From: Neosynechococcus sphagnicola sy1
GTDB lineage: Bacteria > Cyanobacteriota > Cyanobacteriia > Neosynechococcales > Neosynechococcaceae
Assembly: GCF_000775285.1 (NCBI RefSeq)
Contig: NZ_JJML01000008.1
Coordinates: 89,031-153,030, forward strand
Direction: 5' to 3'
Length of the DNA: 64,000 nucleotides
A model generated the notes under the pieces. The model was not told the origin of the DNA and made no database searches. It saw only the letters and a program-made list of their open reading frames with translations. Positions 25,821 through 36,100 of the stretch are shown here, piece by piece. Position numbers and translations under genes: made by a program. Each line of letters begins with the position of its first letter. Positions within the stretch are counted from its first letter, which is position 1.

Positions 25821-25835
25821 TGATGATTTTTGTCA
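25821..25835. promoter_or_regulatory. Possible Fur box upstream of the porin gene
   Basis: TGATGATTTTTGTCA keeps 11 of 14 defined positions of the 7-1-7 Fur consensus. It lies 125 bases upstream of the SLH/OprB porin start. It is weaker than the site at 25609, but together they flank the divergent intergenic region between the two iron genes. The rest of this 440-base gap shows no gene. Confidence 0.33.
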
Positions 25836-25959
25836 TTCCCATGTTGGCGACCCCAGGGAGGCGATCAACCATCACTCAAGGTCAGCATCCATGGTTGCAC
25901 TCCCGAACAGGGGTGAGATTGCAGATTTGTTTGTGTTTTATGAGGTGTGAGGTAACTTT

Positions 25960-27696
25960 ATGAGTCTTTTCCTTCGGTGTTGTTTTCTGGTATCGCCATT
26001 AATGCTTGGGGTCAGCACCCTGCTCCTGTCCGCAACTGACAGTGGGGCGGCGACCCCGGAACGTGATGCAGTGGCTCCTGCTGCAATGGAAGCTCCAGTC
26101 GCATCGGTAGCTACTTCAGTGCCAAGCCAGCCCTTGCAGGTGGCACCCGTTCCACCCATCCCCTCTGCTACGGCAGCACCGATTGGGTCGTTGTGGGCAG
26201 ATACCCAGCCCATGGCGCAGGTAACCTCTGTTTCCCAACTCTCAGATATCCAACCCACCGATTGGGCGTTTCAGGCCTTACAATCTCTGGTGGAACGCTA
26301 CGGCTGCATTGCAGGCTACCCAGATGGCACCTATCGCGGTCAGCGGGCAATGACTCGTTTTGAGTTTGCGGCAGGTCTGAATGCTTGTATGGATCGGGTG
26401 AATGAACTGATTGCATCTGCAACCGCCGACCTGGTTCGTAAAGAAGACTTACTGGCGATCCAGAAATTGCAGGAAGAATTTTCAGCTGAATTAGCAACAC
26501 TCCGGGGTCGGGTTGATGCCTTAGAAGCTCGTACCGCCCAACTGGAAGCCCAAGGGTTTTCCACCACCACCAAACTGTCAGGAGAAGCAGTCTTCGCCAT
26601 TGCCGCTGCCTCTAACTGGGGTGGCACGGATAACCAGCCAGTGTTCCAAAATCGAGTGCGCCTGGAACTGCAAACCAGTTTCACAGGCAAGGACAGCTTA
26701 GTCACTCGACTGGGGGCGGGCAACTCCCCTACCTTTGCACTTCCTGCCAATCCAGCTAACCCTGGGGTCGGTTCCGCAGAAAGCTTCCTCACCTTTGAAG
26801 GGTATGGGGCAAATGATGTCATTATTGACTGGCTGGCCTACACCTTCCCAGTGGGGGAAAAAGCAACTTTCTATGTGGCAGCTGTGGGGGGTGCCAATAC
26901 CGACTATTTACCGTCTGCTGGTAACCCGGTGCTCGATCAAGGGGATGGCGGTTTGAGCACCCTCTCCTTTTTTGGGACGCACAACGCTATCTATAACATT
27001 GGCGGGGGGGCTGGAGCTGGCTTCAACTATCAGTTTAATGACACTTTCCAATTCAGCTTGGGTTACTTAGCGGGGCCAAGTGATGCAGCAAGTCCGGTGA
27101 AGGGTGCGGGATTATTCAATGGGGACTACGCAGCCCTAGCTCAGTTGACCATCAACCCAATTCAAGATTTTACCCTGCTCTTTACCTACCTCAACAGTTA
27201 CCACAGCCCCGGTACCGGCATCTTTAACTACGGTGGATATCCCTCGGGTGTGGAAGGGAGCAGCTTGGCCAACTTTCCTGGGGGAACGGGGGCAGCGGTC
27301 ACCGCTAATTCCTACGGAATTGAAGCATCCTATCAGTTCAGCCCCCGGTTTGTATTGAGTGCGTGGGGAGGCTTCACCGAAGCAGATATCCAAGGCTCTG
27401 GAACCAAGAATGGTGAGATTTGGAACTATGCGCTCACCTTTGCCTTTCCTGATTTGCTGCGCAAGGGCAACTTGGGAGCGCTGATTGTGGGTGCCCAGCC
27501 CTACCTGGGTAATCCCCAGCAAGTGGGATATGCGGGAGCTTCGAGACAGGTACCTATCCATGTGGAAGCTTACTATCAGCACCGCCTTAACGACTACATG
27601 ACCATTACCCCTGGCCTAATCTACCTCAGTGCCCCGGATCAACAAAGTAACGGAGAGGCATTGATTGGGGTGATCCGCACCACCTTTGAGTTTTAG
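25960..27696 (+). CDS. SLH-domain OprB-type outer membrane porin, probable iron-uptake porin
   Basis: Outer membrane porin of 578 residues. It has a signal peptide and a Pro/Ala-rich linker up to about residue 85. One SLH domain follows (DIQPTDWAFQALQSLVERYG...YPDGTYRG...MTRFEFAAGLNAC), which binds peptidoglycan. A short coiled coil (LQEEFSAELATLRGRVDALEARTAQLE) leads into the OprB beta-barrel with a C-terminal Phe (TTFEF). Cyanobacterial porins of this layout are linked to the passage of inorganic ions, including iron. The divergent position next to ferroxidase and FTR1 genes, and the Fur-like sites between, support that role. Confidence 0.9.
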   Translation: MSLFLRCCFLVSPLMLGVSTLLLSATDSGAATPERDAVAPAAMEAPVASVATSVPSQPLQVAPVPPIPSATAAPIGSLWADTQPMAQVTSVSQLSDIQPTDWAFQALQSLVERYGCIAGYPDGTYRGQRAMTRFEFAAGLNACMDRVNELIASATADLVRKEDLLAIQKLQEEFSAELATLRGRVDALEARTAQLEAQGFSTTTKLSGEAVFAIAAASNWGGTDNQPVFQNRVRLELQTSFTGKDSLVTRLGAGNSPTFALPANPANPGVGSAESFLTFEGYGANDVIIDWLAYTFPVGEKATFYVAAVGGANTDYLPSAGNPVLDQGDGGLSTLSFFGTHNAIYNIGGGAGAGFNYQFNDTFQFSLGYLAGPSDAASPVKGAGLFNGDYAALAQLTINPIQDFTLLFTYLNSYHSPGTGIFNYGGYPSGVEGSSLANFPGGTGAAVTANSYGIEASYQFSPRFVLSAWGGFTEADIQGSGTKNGEIWNYALTFAFPDLLRKGNLGALIVGAQPYLGNPQQVGYAGASRQVPIHVEAYYQHRLNDYMTITPGLIYLSAPDQQSNGEALIGVIRTTFEF

Positions 27697-27728
27697 ACAA
27701 TAGAACCCTTTCTTCCCCCTCTCTGCTT

Positions 27729-27755
27729 AGCCCTTGGCGATCGCCGGGGGCTTTT
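27729..27755 (+). terminator. Rho-independent-type terminator after the porin gene
   Basis: The arms AGCCC (27729-27733) and GGGCT pair around an inner self-complementary GGCGATCGCC (a HIP1 core) and are followed by TTTT. It lies 33 bases after the porin stop codon. Confidence 0.55.
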
Positions 27756-27910
27756 GGGGGGGCGATCGCTAGAAAATGTAAACTTTAGTGTAGAATCAGA
27801 TATAGGTGCTCTATTGAATATTAATTGCAATAATATGAGACTAAGTTAGGTTCTCAGCAGCCGAAATCCGTCCTTCAATCCTTGGATCTAGCCACAGTCA
27901 TGTACTCTCA

Positions 27911-28294
27911 ATGTCAGTCACCATCAGGAAGTCGCCAGTCCTCCTCGGTGAAGGCTCTGATTTACTGCTGGTTCAGAACCGTTTATTTTCGACCCATTTC
28001 CTCTCCAGTTTAATCAAGAAATTATTGTACTTAGATTCCAGCCCCATGAATTCATCGAGTCTCAATTCCCAGATAGGACAGGTTGTTTCGATCCCGCGTT
28101 GCGATCGCTGGCAGGCTTACCAAAGGCTTCAGGAATTATCCATTCCCTGCTGCTGTACCGAAGATGGCAGCTTGCGAGTTTCGATTGAGAGTCCTGGAGG
28201 GGCGCTGCAACTGTGGAGCGTCGTCCAGCAGTTAACGGCTTCCCGCCCCAAACTGGTTTACTACTTAGAGCAATGTTGGCAACTCGCTGCTTAA
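27911..28294 (+). CDS. Small conserved cyanobacterial hypothetical protein
   Basis: The conserved part begins GQVVSIPRCDRWQAYQRLQELSIP and continues through LRVSIESPGGALQLWSVVQQLTASR to YYLEQCWQ. It reads like a small soluble alpha/beta protein of about 80 residues found in cyanobacteria; no function is known to me. The upstream part to the ATG at 27911 looks atypical, so the ATG at 28046 (MNSSSLNSQ, 83 residues) may be the true start. No clear ribosome-binding site decides between them. The 2Fe-2S protein gene follows 56 bases later. Confidence 0.6.
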   Translation: MSVTIRKSPVLLGEGSDLLLVQNRLFSTHFLSSLIKKLLYLDSSPMNSSSLNSQIGQVVSIPRCDRWQAYQRLQELSIPCCCTEDGSLRVSIESPGGALQLWSVVQQLTASRPKLVYYLEQCWQLAA

Positions 28295-28350
28295 GGGGAT
28301 GCCAGAATGATTTTGAACCGTTTTGAACAACGAAATCAGTAGGGTTTCCT

Positions 28351-28935
28351 ATGGGTCAATCGCGGCAGTTGAATGGCTATCCCCCATCCCCCTTCACCTT
28401 AGAAGGTCGGTTTTTAAACTTTGGTCTGGAAGATGGTTTTAAACTCAAGTGGCTATGGCTAGCAACGGCTGAGGGGGAGCACTGCATCAAACTCTCTAAA
28501 GCAGCACGGGCAAGCTTCAAGGGTACGCTTAGGCCTGGAGATTGGGTGCGTATTTCTGGCAGCCAAACCCACGCTAGTGACACGGGTGTCCCCAAACTCA
28601 AGGCTGATTTGATCATGCCTGCAACTCCGAGTCCTGTGACTCCACCAGTGGAGGTGGGAGTCGCCCCAGTTAAAGGTAAGGCCACCGTCTTAGTCTGTCA
28701 GAAGTCAGACTGCGCCAAACGGGGTAGTCTGACGGTTTGTGCGGCTTTGGCATCGGCACTAAAAGCACAGGGACTAGAAAGCCAGGTGACGATTAAAGCA
28801 ACTGGCTGTATGAAAGATTGTAAGCTTGGCCCCAATTTAGTTTTTATGCCGGGTAAAGCCCACTATCATCGGGCACGGCCTGAGGAGATGCCAGCATTAG
28901 TTGAAAAATATTTCCCCGTCGTCCAACCTGTGTGA
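28351..28935 (+). CDS. Thioredoxin-like (2Fe-2S) ferredoxin domain protein
   Basis: Protein of 194 residues. The N-terminal half (FTLEGRFLNFGLEDGFKLKWLWLAT...IKLSKAARASF) is a small beta domain found fused to such ferredoxins in cyanobacteria. The C-terminal half is a thioredoxin-like 2Fe-2S domain with cysteines in VCQKSDCAKRGS and TGCMKDCKLGPN. It probably transfers electrons or senses redox state; the partner is unknown. Confidence 0.83.
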   Translation: MGQSRQLNGYPPSPFTLEGRFLNFGLEDGFKLKWLWLATAEGEHCIKLSKAARASFKGTLRPGDWVRISGSQTHASDTGVPKLKADLIMPATPSPVTPPVEVGVAPVKGKATVLVCQKSDCAKRGSLTVCAALASALKAQGLESQVTIKATGCMKDCKLGPNLVFMPGKAHYHRARPEEMPALVEKYFPVVQPV

Positions 28936-29095
28936 TTGGCTTAATCCAAGGATGAATCGCAGATCTTGACAATGCCACAAGCCAGGTACAGGTAAATTTT
29001 GTGATTGCCAGAAAGGGTAGATTAATACCGCTGATCAGCAACACCAGAAATTCTAGACAGGGTGGGTTGATATTGGCGAATTATTTAAGAAGATG

Positions 29096-29117
29096 AGGGT
29101 AGACGCTAGCCTACCCT
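29096..29117. terminator. Possible bidirectional hairpin between converging genes
   Basis: The arms AGGGTAG (29096-29102) and CTACCCT (29111-29117) form a 7-base stem with an 8-base loop, between the end of the 2Fe-2S gene and the end of the convergent CAAD gene. There is no good T-run, so this is only a candidate terminator. Confidence 0.3.
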
Positions 29118-29162
29118 GCTTTGATCCCAGCTCTTGTAAGTACTGGGGCAACCTTGTTGTGG

Positions 29163-29627
29163 TTAAGAATTGGTGTGGGTATTACCTACAACTTGTTCCT
29201 TCAGTTCCTGTATTTGAGTTGCTAATTCTTGGCGATTGTATGCCCGTAGCAAGTAGCGATAAACAAACCAGGTGGAATACGCAATACCAATGACTTCCAA
29301 AGTAGGCGCAACGAGGGGAATGTCATCTAGAGCCCCTAAAACAGCGAGGAGTAGCTTGGCAGAAACAGCAGCACCAATCACTAAGCCGGTCGTTACCAGG
29401 GGCCGCGCCCGAAATACTGAAATCAGATAGGCTGGCAATTCTTTCAGGAAATCGAGAATCTGTTCACCCAGTTGCAGCCATTGTTCAGAGGTAGCATCTG
29501 GGATACCCAGCTTACTGATGGTGCCAGGGGTTTCAAAATTAACTTTGACGGTGGGACTTTCGGCATCAGCCACAAAATCCGGAGAACTGTCATGAATATA
29601 TTCAGATTGTTGCAGTTGAGGGTCCAT
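29163..29627 (-). CDS. CAAD-domain protein, CURT1/CurT thylakoid curvature type
   Basis: Protein of 154 residues with an acidic N-terminal tail, an amphipathic helix (WLQLGEQILDFLKELPAYLISVF), two transmembrane helices (TTGLVIGAAVSAKLLLAVLGAL, and LVAPTLEVIGIAYSTWFVYRYLL) and a C-terminal coiled coil. This is the CAAD domain, which in cyanobacteria and plants occurs as the free-standing CurT/CURT1 protein that shapes thylakoid edges and also as an insert in some aminoacyl-tRNA synthetases. Here it stands alone, so the CurT role is the best guess. It converges with the 2Fe-2S gene. Confidence 0.82.
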   Translation of the reverse strand: MDPQLQQSEYIHDSSPDFVADAESPTVKVNFETPGTISKLGIPDATSEQWLQLGEQILDFLKELPAYLISVFRARPLVTTGLVIGAAVSAKLLLAVLGALDDIPLVAPTLEVIGIAYSTWFVYRYLLRAYNRQELATQIQELKEQVVGNTHTNS

Positions 29628-30073
29628 ATCGATCTCTGGGAAATGATAATTGGAATGATGTTGACTGGGAGTCGTCCCGCCAATCGCTAAACCATAGCAG
29701 AGTTATAAAGCTTTCTTTGCAATTTTTCAAATCCTAATACTGACATCAACATTGATCAGAAAACTAGTAGTCAGCCATATGCTAGCGCTTAATCATTATT
29801 CCAGACAGGTTTTTCAGGATTCACAGCACCCATTGAGCAATTGTTGCTTTCAGCACCCTACTGGACTGCCACAACTGCTAATCCTCGGTTTCGCTGATAG
29901 CTGATCATTCAATTGAGAACTCGAGTGATTCCTTGGCGGCCAACGACTGAAGATCAGCTAAAGTCCAGATCCGCAATGCCCTAGACCGCTGGGATCAAAC
30001 GCAAGTCCCCGAGTATGGAGCCACTCCTGACAAGGTGGACGCATCCTTGATAAAGTAGCAGGGCATCTGCCTA
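29628..30073. other. Intergenic region with a short possible coding remnant
   Basis: A 446-base gap between the start of the CAAD gene and the DUF3352 gene. A 35-codon open stretch at 29951-30058 (plus strand) without a start codon reads protein-like (IRNALDRWDQTQVPEYGATP), perhaps the tail of a lost gene. I could not identify it. Nothing else was recognised. Confidence 0.3.
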
Positions 30074-30100
30074 GTGGCCAGAACCTCGGAGCGATCGCCC

Positions 30101-31852
30101 ATGACCCAGAACATCCCCCAAGACAGCCAACCCAAATTTCAGCTGCGTCGTCGCCTACCCCTGGTCTTTAGCGGTGTCGCCATCCTGATAGGCGGCGGGG
30201 TAGCGGGCTATGTAGGACTGATGCGTTGGAACTGGCAGCGGGCGATGCCCATCGGTGTGGAGGTGATCCCAGTCAATGCTCTGATGACGATTTCGGTGTC
30301 TACCAATCCGGAGCAATGGCAGCAGTTGCGATCCTTTGGTACGGCTCAGAGTCGCACCGTCCTGGATCAAAACCTCGTCCAGGTGCGCGATCGCCTCCTC
30401 ACCGCCAATGGCATCAATTACGAACAGGATATTCAGCCGTGGGTGGGTTCAGAAATGACCCTGGCCTTTCTGACCCCCCCCAACCACAACTCCGACCGCA
30501 ACCAATTTGGTGCCAACGGTTCAAGGTCAATCAATGGTTGCGGTGTTTCCAATTGCGAACCCAGCCCAGGCATTACAAACCCAGCAACAGTCCCAAGCTC
30601 AGCAGCAAGGGCTGTGGAACAGCCGCGACTATCAAGGCTTTCAGGTGCGAGAACGGCAGGGAGGGGCTCCCCAAACCCTGACCACCACCGTCTTGGATAA
30701 CCGCTATCTGGTGATGGGGACAGCGCCCAAGCTGGTTGAGCAGGTGATTGATACCTACAAGGGGGCAGCTAATATCACCGATACCTCTGGCTACCAGCAG
30801 GCTCTGACATCGATTCGGGTTGATCAGCCCTTCGCCCGCCTGTTTGTGAATGTGCAGGCTGCCGCCGCCGTCCTGCCTTCGGCAACCACGCCCATCTCCC
30901 CAGATAGTCTCTTGCAACGGCAACAAAACCAGGGATTAGCCGCAACCGTCTCCCTGACAGCGGATGGGTTGCTATTCAAAGGCATTTCATGGCTGAGACC
31001 GGATAGTCGGCGCAAGTTGGTGGTGGAAAATCGTGCTCAAATTATGCCCAGTCGTTTACCAGCGGATACATTTCTCATGGTCTCCGGGGGCAATCTCAAG
31101 CAGCTTTGGCAGGATTATGGTCAGGGTGCCCAGACTAATCCCATTGCCCCCATTCCACCCGAACGGTTACAGGAAGGTCTGAAAATGCTGACGGGCTTGG
31201 ACTTTGAAAAAGATTTCTTGGCTTGGACCGGAGGGGAGTATGCGTTGGCATTGACCCCCACCGCAACCCCTCAGACTCCGGGGGTTGGTCTGGCGGTTTT
31301 GTTACAGGCGAGCGATCGCCGGGGGGGTAGAACAATTCTTCCAGCAATTGGATCAGGTCATGGGTAGCCGCTACCGTTTCCAGATCAAACCAGCAACGTT
31401 AAACGGTTTGGAAGTCGTGAATTGGGCCTCTCAAGATGGGCGGCTGACAGCCACCCATGGTTGGTTGGATGGCAATGTTGCTTTTCTAACGGTGGGTGCC
31501 CCGATTGCGGATACTCTCACCCCGCGCCCCAAGGCTAACCTGGCGGACAGCCCCCTGTTTCATACGGGGGTGCCGAGGGAATTAACCCCCAACAATGGGC
31601 ACGTTTTTTATCAATCTCGATCAAGCGGTGGGTAACAATCGCCTCCCGATTCTGCCCTTTTTGCCCAGTGGCAACCCACTGGTGCAGTCAATTCATACGA
31701 TTGGGGTCACCGCTGCCATTCAAGATCAGCAGAGTACCCGCTATGACATTTTTGTGTCCTTGAAGCAAGCAGGTCAACCGCAGCCACTCCCTACCCCCAG
31801 TGTGCCCCCAACGGCCCCTCCCACTCCCAATTTGAAGGGGCAGAACCCATAG
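30101..31852 (+). CDS. DUF3352 domain membrane-anchored protein (three frameshifts)
   Basis: Protein of about 583 residues with a single N-terminal membrane anchor (LPLVFSGVAILIGGGVAGYVG) and a large outer domain of the DUF3352 family, of unknown function. The frame breaks at a run of eight C (30474-30481), a run of seven G (31321-31327) and near GGG at 31597-31599 (or the five C just before). Removing one base at each joins NLVPTVQGQSMVAVFP, DRRGVEQFFQQLDQVMG and NNGTFFINLDQAVGN into a continuous product ending in a Pro-rich tail. Three errors in one gene could also mean true decay, but every segment keeps family-like sequence. The start ATG at 30101 follows a GTG option at 30074. Confidence 0.78.
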
Positions 31853-31941
31853 GATAGGATCGGTTATGGGTTGAACAATGCATTCCGCTTCAACATCATC
31901 CTGATTTATCAAATTTACCAAACCCCTGGGGAGAAAACGGC

Positions 31942-33000
31942 ATGGATCTGGTTACGCTCCAGAACACCCTGGATAATATTTCGTTTGCAGTTCTGTTGAT
32001 CACCATGTTGGGGTACTGGGGAGGGGCTGCCTTCCCTCGCCTTCCCTACGTGGCGAGCCTAGGTACGGGGGGCATGGCGATCGCCAACCTTTGCATTGCC
32101 GCCCTTTTGGGGGCGCGCTGGTTAGAAGCAGGGTACTTCCCCCTGAGCAATCTTTATGAATCTCTCTTTTTCTTGACCTGGGGGATCACCACCGTGCATC
32201 TGATTGCCGAACAGATGAGTAGCAGTCGTTTGGTCGGGGTAGTTACGGCTCCGGTAGCGATGGCAATCACTGCCTTTGCCGCCCTCTCACTGCCGACGGG
32301 GATGCAGGCATCGGCTCCGCTGGTGCCTGCCCTGAAGTCCAACTGGTTAATGATGCATGTTAGCGTCATGATGCTTAGCTATTCTGCCCTGATGGTCGGT
32401 GCTTTGATGGCGATCGCCTTCCTGGTTGTCACCGGAGGACAAAACATTGAACTGCGGGGCAGTTCAGTTGGCACGGGGGGATTTCGGACTCAGATCACTG
32501 GAGATCAGCAAGTAGCGGTTGAAACGCCTGCTCCCATGGTTTTTGAGGATGCTACAACTGCCAAGGTGACTGGGAACCAAGTTTTTCTATCTGAGTTCAA
32601 TGGCAGTGCCAGTACAGCCGTCTTAGAAATGCCAATTTCCTCGGTTGTTTCTACCCCCGTGCCCCTTTCTCCCCAACGCTTAAGCTTGGCCGACACCCTC
32701 GATAACATCAGTTACCGCATCATTGGTCTGGGGTTTCCGTTGTTAACCATTGGCATTATTGCCGGAGCTGTCTGGGCGAATGAGGCTTGGGGATCATACT
32801 GGAGCTGGGATCCGAAGGAAACCTGGGCATTGATTACCTGGTTGGTTTTTGCCGCCTATCTCCATGCTCGGATTACAAGGGGATGGCAAGGACGACGTCC
32901 TGCCATCCTGGCAGCCTCTGGGTTCGCCGTTGTCTGGGTTTGTTACCTGGGGGTCAACTTATTGGGTAAAGGCCTGCACTCCTATGGCTGGTTTTTCTAA
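31942..33000 (+). CDS. ccsA: Cytochrome c biogenesis protein CcsA (System II heme handling)
   Basis: Membrane protein of 352 residues that, with Ccs1/ResB, moves heme to apocytochromes c in the thylakoid lumen. It has about eight transmembrane helices and the tryptophan-rich WWD-type motif [19 protein letters not shown], plus conserved histidines ([12 protein letters not shown] and GLHSYGWFF). [16 protein letters not shown] is another family block. A hydrophilic insertion lies between helices near residues 170-245. The gene stands alone; the convergent neighbour is the macroglobulin gene. Confidence 0.93.
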   Translation: MDLVTLQNTLDNISFAVLLITMLGYWGGAAFPRLPYVASLGTGGMAIANLCIAALLGARWLEAGYFPLSNLYESLFFLTWGITTVHLIAEQMSSSRLVGVVTAPVAMAITAFAALSLPTGMQASAPLVPALKSNWLMMHVSVMMLSYSALMVGALMAIAFLVVTGGQNIELRGSSVGTGGFRTQITGDQQVAVETPAPMVFEDATTAKVTGNQVFLSEFNGSASTAVLEMPISSVVSTPVPLSPQRLSLADTLDNISYRIIGLGFPLLTIGIIAGAVWANEAWGSYWSWDPKETWALITWLVFAAYLHARITRGWQGRRPAILAASGFAVVWVCYLGVNLLGKGLHSYGWFF

Positions 33001-33113
33001 AGCCCGAAGTTTCAAAATGATTCAGCCCCTAACCATTACTAAGGCTGATGCTGGGGGAATCGCGATCCTCTCCGACCCCCAATCTGTATTTCGCCATTGG
33101 TGACCGAACTTGT

Positions 33114-36100
33114 CTACCCTGGTGGACTGTTCACCACCAGGGTAGAGGAGGTCGTGCGGCCAAATTCTTCCGGACTATAACGCAGCTGCGCCACCGCTCC
33201 AGGCCAGAGGAAGGTGCCCGGGGTCACGGAACGAACGAGATAGTGGAACGAATAAACCCCCGGTTCCAGGCGATCGGCATAGGCCACCACCCGGTCTTTG
33301 TAAAGGGTTTGATAGGCAATCCGCCAGCTATCCTGCTGGGACTGGAAATAGGGGGTCGCGGTTTGGAAACGGGTGTCAATGGCCTCTAAGCCAGCGGGAA
33401 GTGGATCGGTGATCAGCAGCTGTTCCACCGGATGATCGGTGATGATTTCCAGGCCAATATCAAAGACCTGCCCACTATTGATTGTAAAAATATCTTCCTT
33501 CCCATACAGACCTAAGCGCTCTAGCACCTGGGTTTGGTTGGCTGGACGTACCTCCCGTGTCACCCGTAACCCCTGAAATTGCCCAGGTTGTCGGCCCTGG
33601 AGACGGTAACGATAGGCCATGAGGTAGTGGAGGGTTCCCCGCCCCGATTTCTTAATCTCCAAGGTCTGACGTCCCCTCGGCAACTCAGACATGGGTACCT
33701 TGAGATCCGAGCTGGGGGTTGTATAGCCATGAAACTGGGCTGCGCCTAATTGTTTCCCGGCCAATCGTACCGTGGCGGCAATATCCGGCGGCGTAGACTG
33801 CTCCTGACTGTAGGCGACTAGGGCACTTAGGGCTTCCGCATTGTCATAGGTACTAGGCCACGTCCCCTGGCGACGCAGGCTCAAGAGTCCTCTTAACAGG
33901 CGATCCTGAATTTCGGGTGAGCTTTGGCGAGCCATCAACAGACGTAATGCCTGAGCTTGAGCCGTTGTTGGTGAATTCAGCCAGCCCCAGCCCTGGGGCA
34001 AGTTCACTACCGCTGTTCGTCCCGTTTGGTAAATGGTTTCTTGGAGTTGACGGGTGAGGGCTGCGGCTTCGGCTTGCCAGCCATTGATTTGGGTCAGGTA
34101 ACGGGCTAGCTTAATTTGGGTCACCTGATCAAGCTGAAGTCGCTGATCATAGATTTCGGCCAAGTAGTCACTCCGAGGATCTCCGAGGGCTGCTAAGGCC
34201 ATCAGGGCTGCCAATCGGACTTGGCTTTGACAGGGTTGCTGTTTACAAAAGTCATATTGACCTGGATCGGCGAGAATTTTACCGAGGTAACCCTGCAAGG
34301 GCTGAAGCAATTTGGGGTCAACGCTCCACCCTGCTGCCTGGGCACTGGCCAGACTTTCGGCGGCATAGGCCGTTACCAGGGGATCAGACTGCTCTTGTCC
34401 CGGCCAGCTTGTAAATCCACCATCGGGTCGTTGGAGTTTTTGCAGGCGATCGAGGGCTTGGGCGCGCTGCTGCCTTAGATCGAAGCCCGTCAGGATTTGT
34501 CCGTACCGTTGGGAGAGGTTCTGTAAGTGGGTGGCGATCGCCAGTTGACTGGCCGCTGGTTCTAAGAAGGGGAGTTGCTGCTCCTCGAAGACTTGTCGTG
34601 CCGGAACCGTAATCTCTGGGATCAGGGTACTGGCAAGGGACAGCTCCAGCCCCCCGTGTGTCCGCGACGACCTGGTTGTCAATCGTCAAGGGAATTTTGA
34701 GGGTGTTGGTCGTGATCCCGGTTTCTACCACTTGCTCGGTAATCTCCAGGGGGGGGACGGACAAGGGCACGGCAAAGGCATCGGCAATCCCATTCAGCTG
34801 AGTGGTGAACTTCACCTCAGAGGCTCCTGCCTTGGAGGCCACCACGGGAAAGCGATAGGCATGGGTGCCTGCTTCTGCCGGGGTTTCCAGGGTGCCGGGA
34901 TTGTTATCCGTCAGTTCCAGGGAGCCACTGACACTGCCTTGAATGGCCAGCATTCCGGTCTGACCTGAGTTGTTGGTGACCGCAACCCCGGTCTGGAAGC
35001 GATCGCCAGGGCGGGCAAACTGGGGAAGCACAGGGTTGGTGACTAAGGGTTGGGTTGCCATGAAGGTGGTATCCCCGCTGCCAAAATGCAAATCGCCATC
35101 CGTTGCCACAACCATCGCCCGCCAGGTTGTCAGGTCATCGGGCAGCTTAAACCGCACTTGAGCCTCACCCTTGCTATCCGCAAGCAGGGAGCCATTGTAG
35201 TAGGCTAGAGCCTTAAAGTCGGTGCGCACCCGAGTATTGGCAGCCCCAGCAGAGAAGCCGCCCCCGTAGCCCCAGCCCTTTTCTAAGGGGGACGCTAGGG
35301 GTTCTAGCACCACGTCGGGGCGGTTATCGGTAAACCGCGTAGAGATTGGCTGTTCAGCGTAGACAGTGGTCACTAAATCGGGGGGGCGGTACCCCGTTAA
35401 TTGCAGGACGGCCTCATTCACCACCATGACGGTAAATTGCCCCGATACTGGCTGTCCCTGGGGGGTTTGGAGTTGCAGGTTGAGAGTTGCCTCCGCTCCA
35501 GGTTCCCAGCTGGGTTGGGCTGGGGTCGCCTGCACCTTGAGGTACTTTTGTTCTAAATTGAGTTTGAAGGGTGTAAAGCCAATCTGCACCAGATTATCCA
35601 AACTGCCAGGTGCCACCTCCGTCAAGGGCTGTCCCTGTCGCACCAGCACTGCCTCTACAGCTGCATTCGGCAGCATCTCGGGGGTGACTTGAAACTGAAT
35701 CTGCGGGGCACCGCCCTTAACTTTCTGCACCGTGCGATAGAGGGTTCCGTGGCGGACAACTGCAAAATACAGTTCTGCCTCAGGATAGGGCGATTGGATC
35801 AGCGCTGTAGCGGTATCCCCTGGTTTATAGCTCTCCTTGTCGAGCTGGATGTCTAAGCGATTGTTGCGGTAGCGACCTCCCCAAAATATGGGCTGATCCC
35901 CCGTGGCCCAAATCTGGGTGTCGGTGGCACTGCGGTCATCTTTGGCATCGACAAAGTTAGCCCGAATGCGGTAGGAGCCGGACTGGGTGGGTTTCAGCGT
36001 CACCCGTTGAGGGGTACTCTCCGAACGCACGTCCCGCCGATCAACGGTCTGATATTTCACCTGATTTCGGGGCGTTTCACTGCCTTCAACCACCTGGGTG

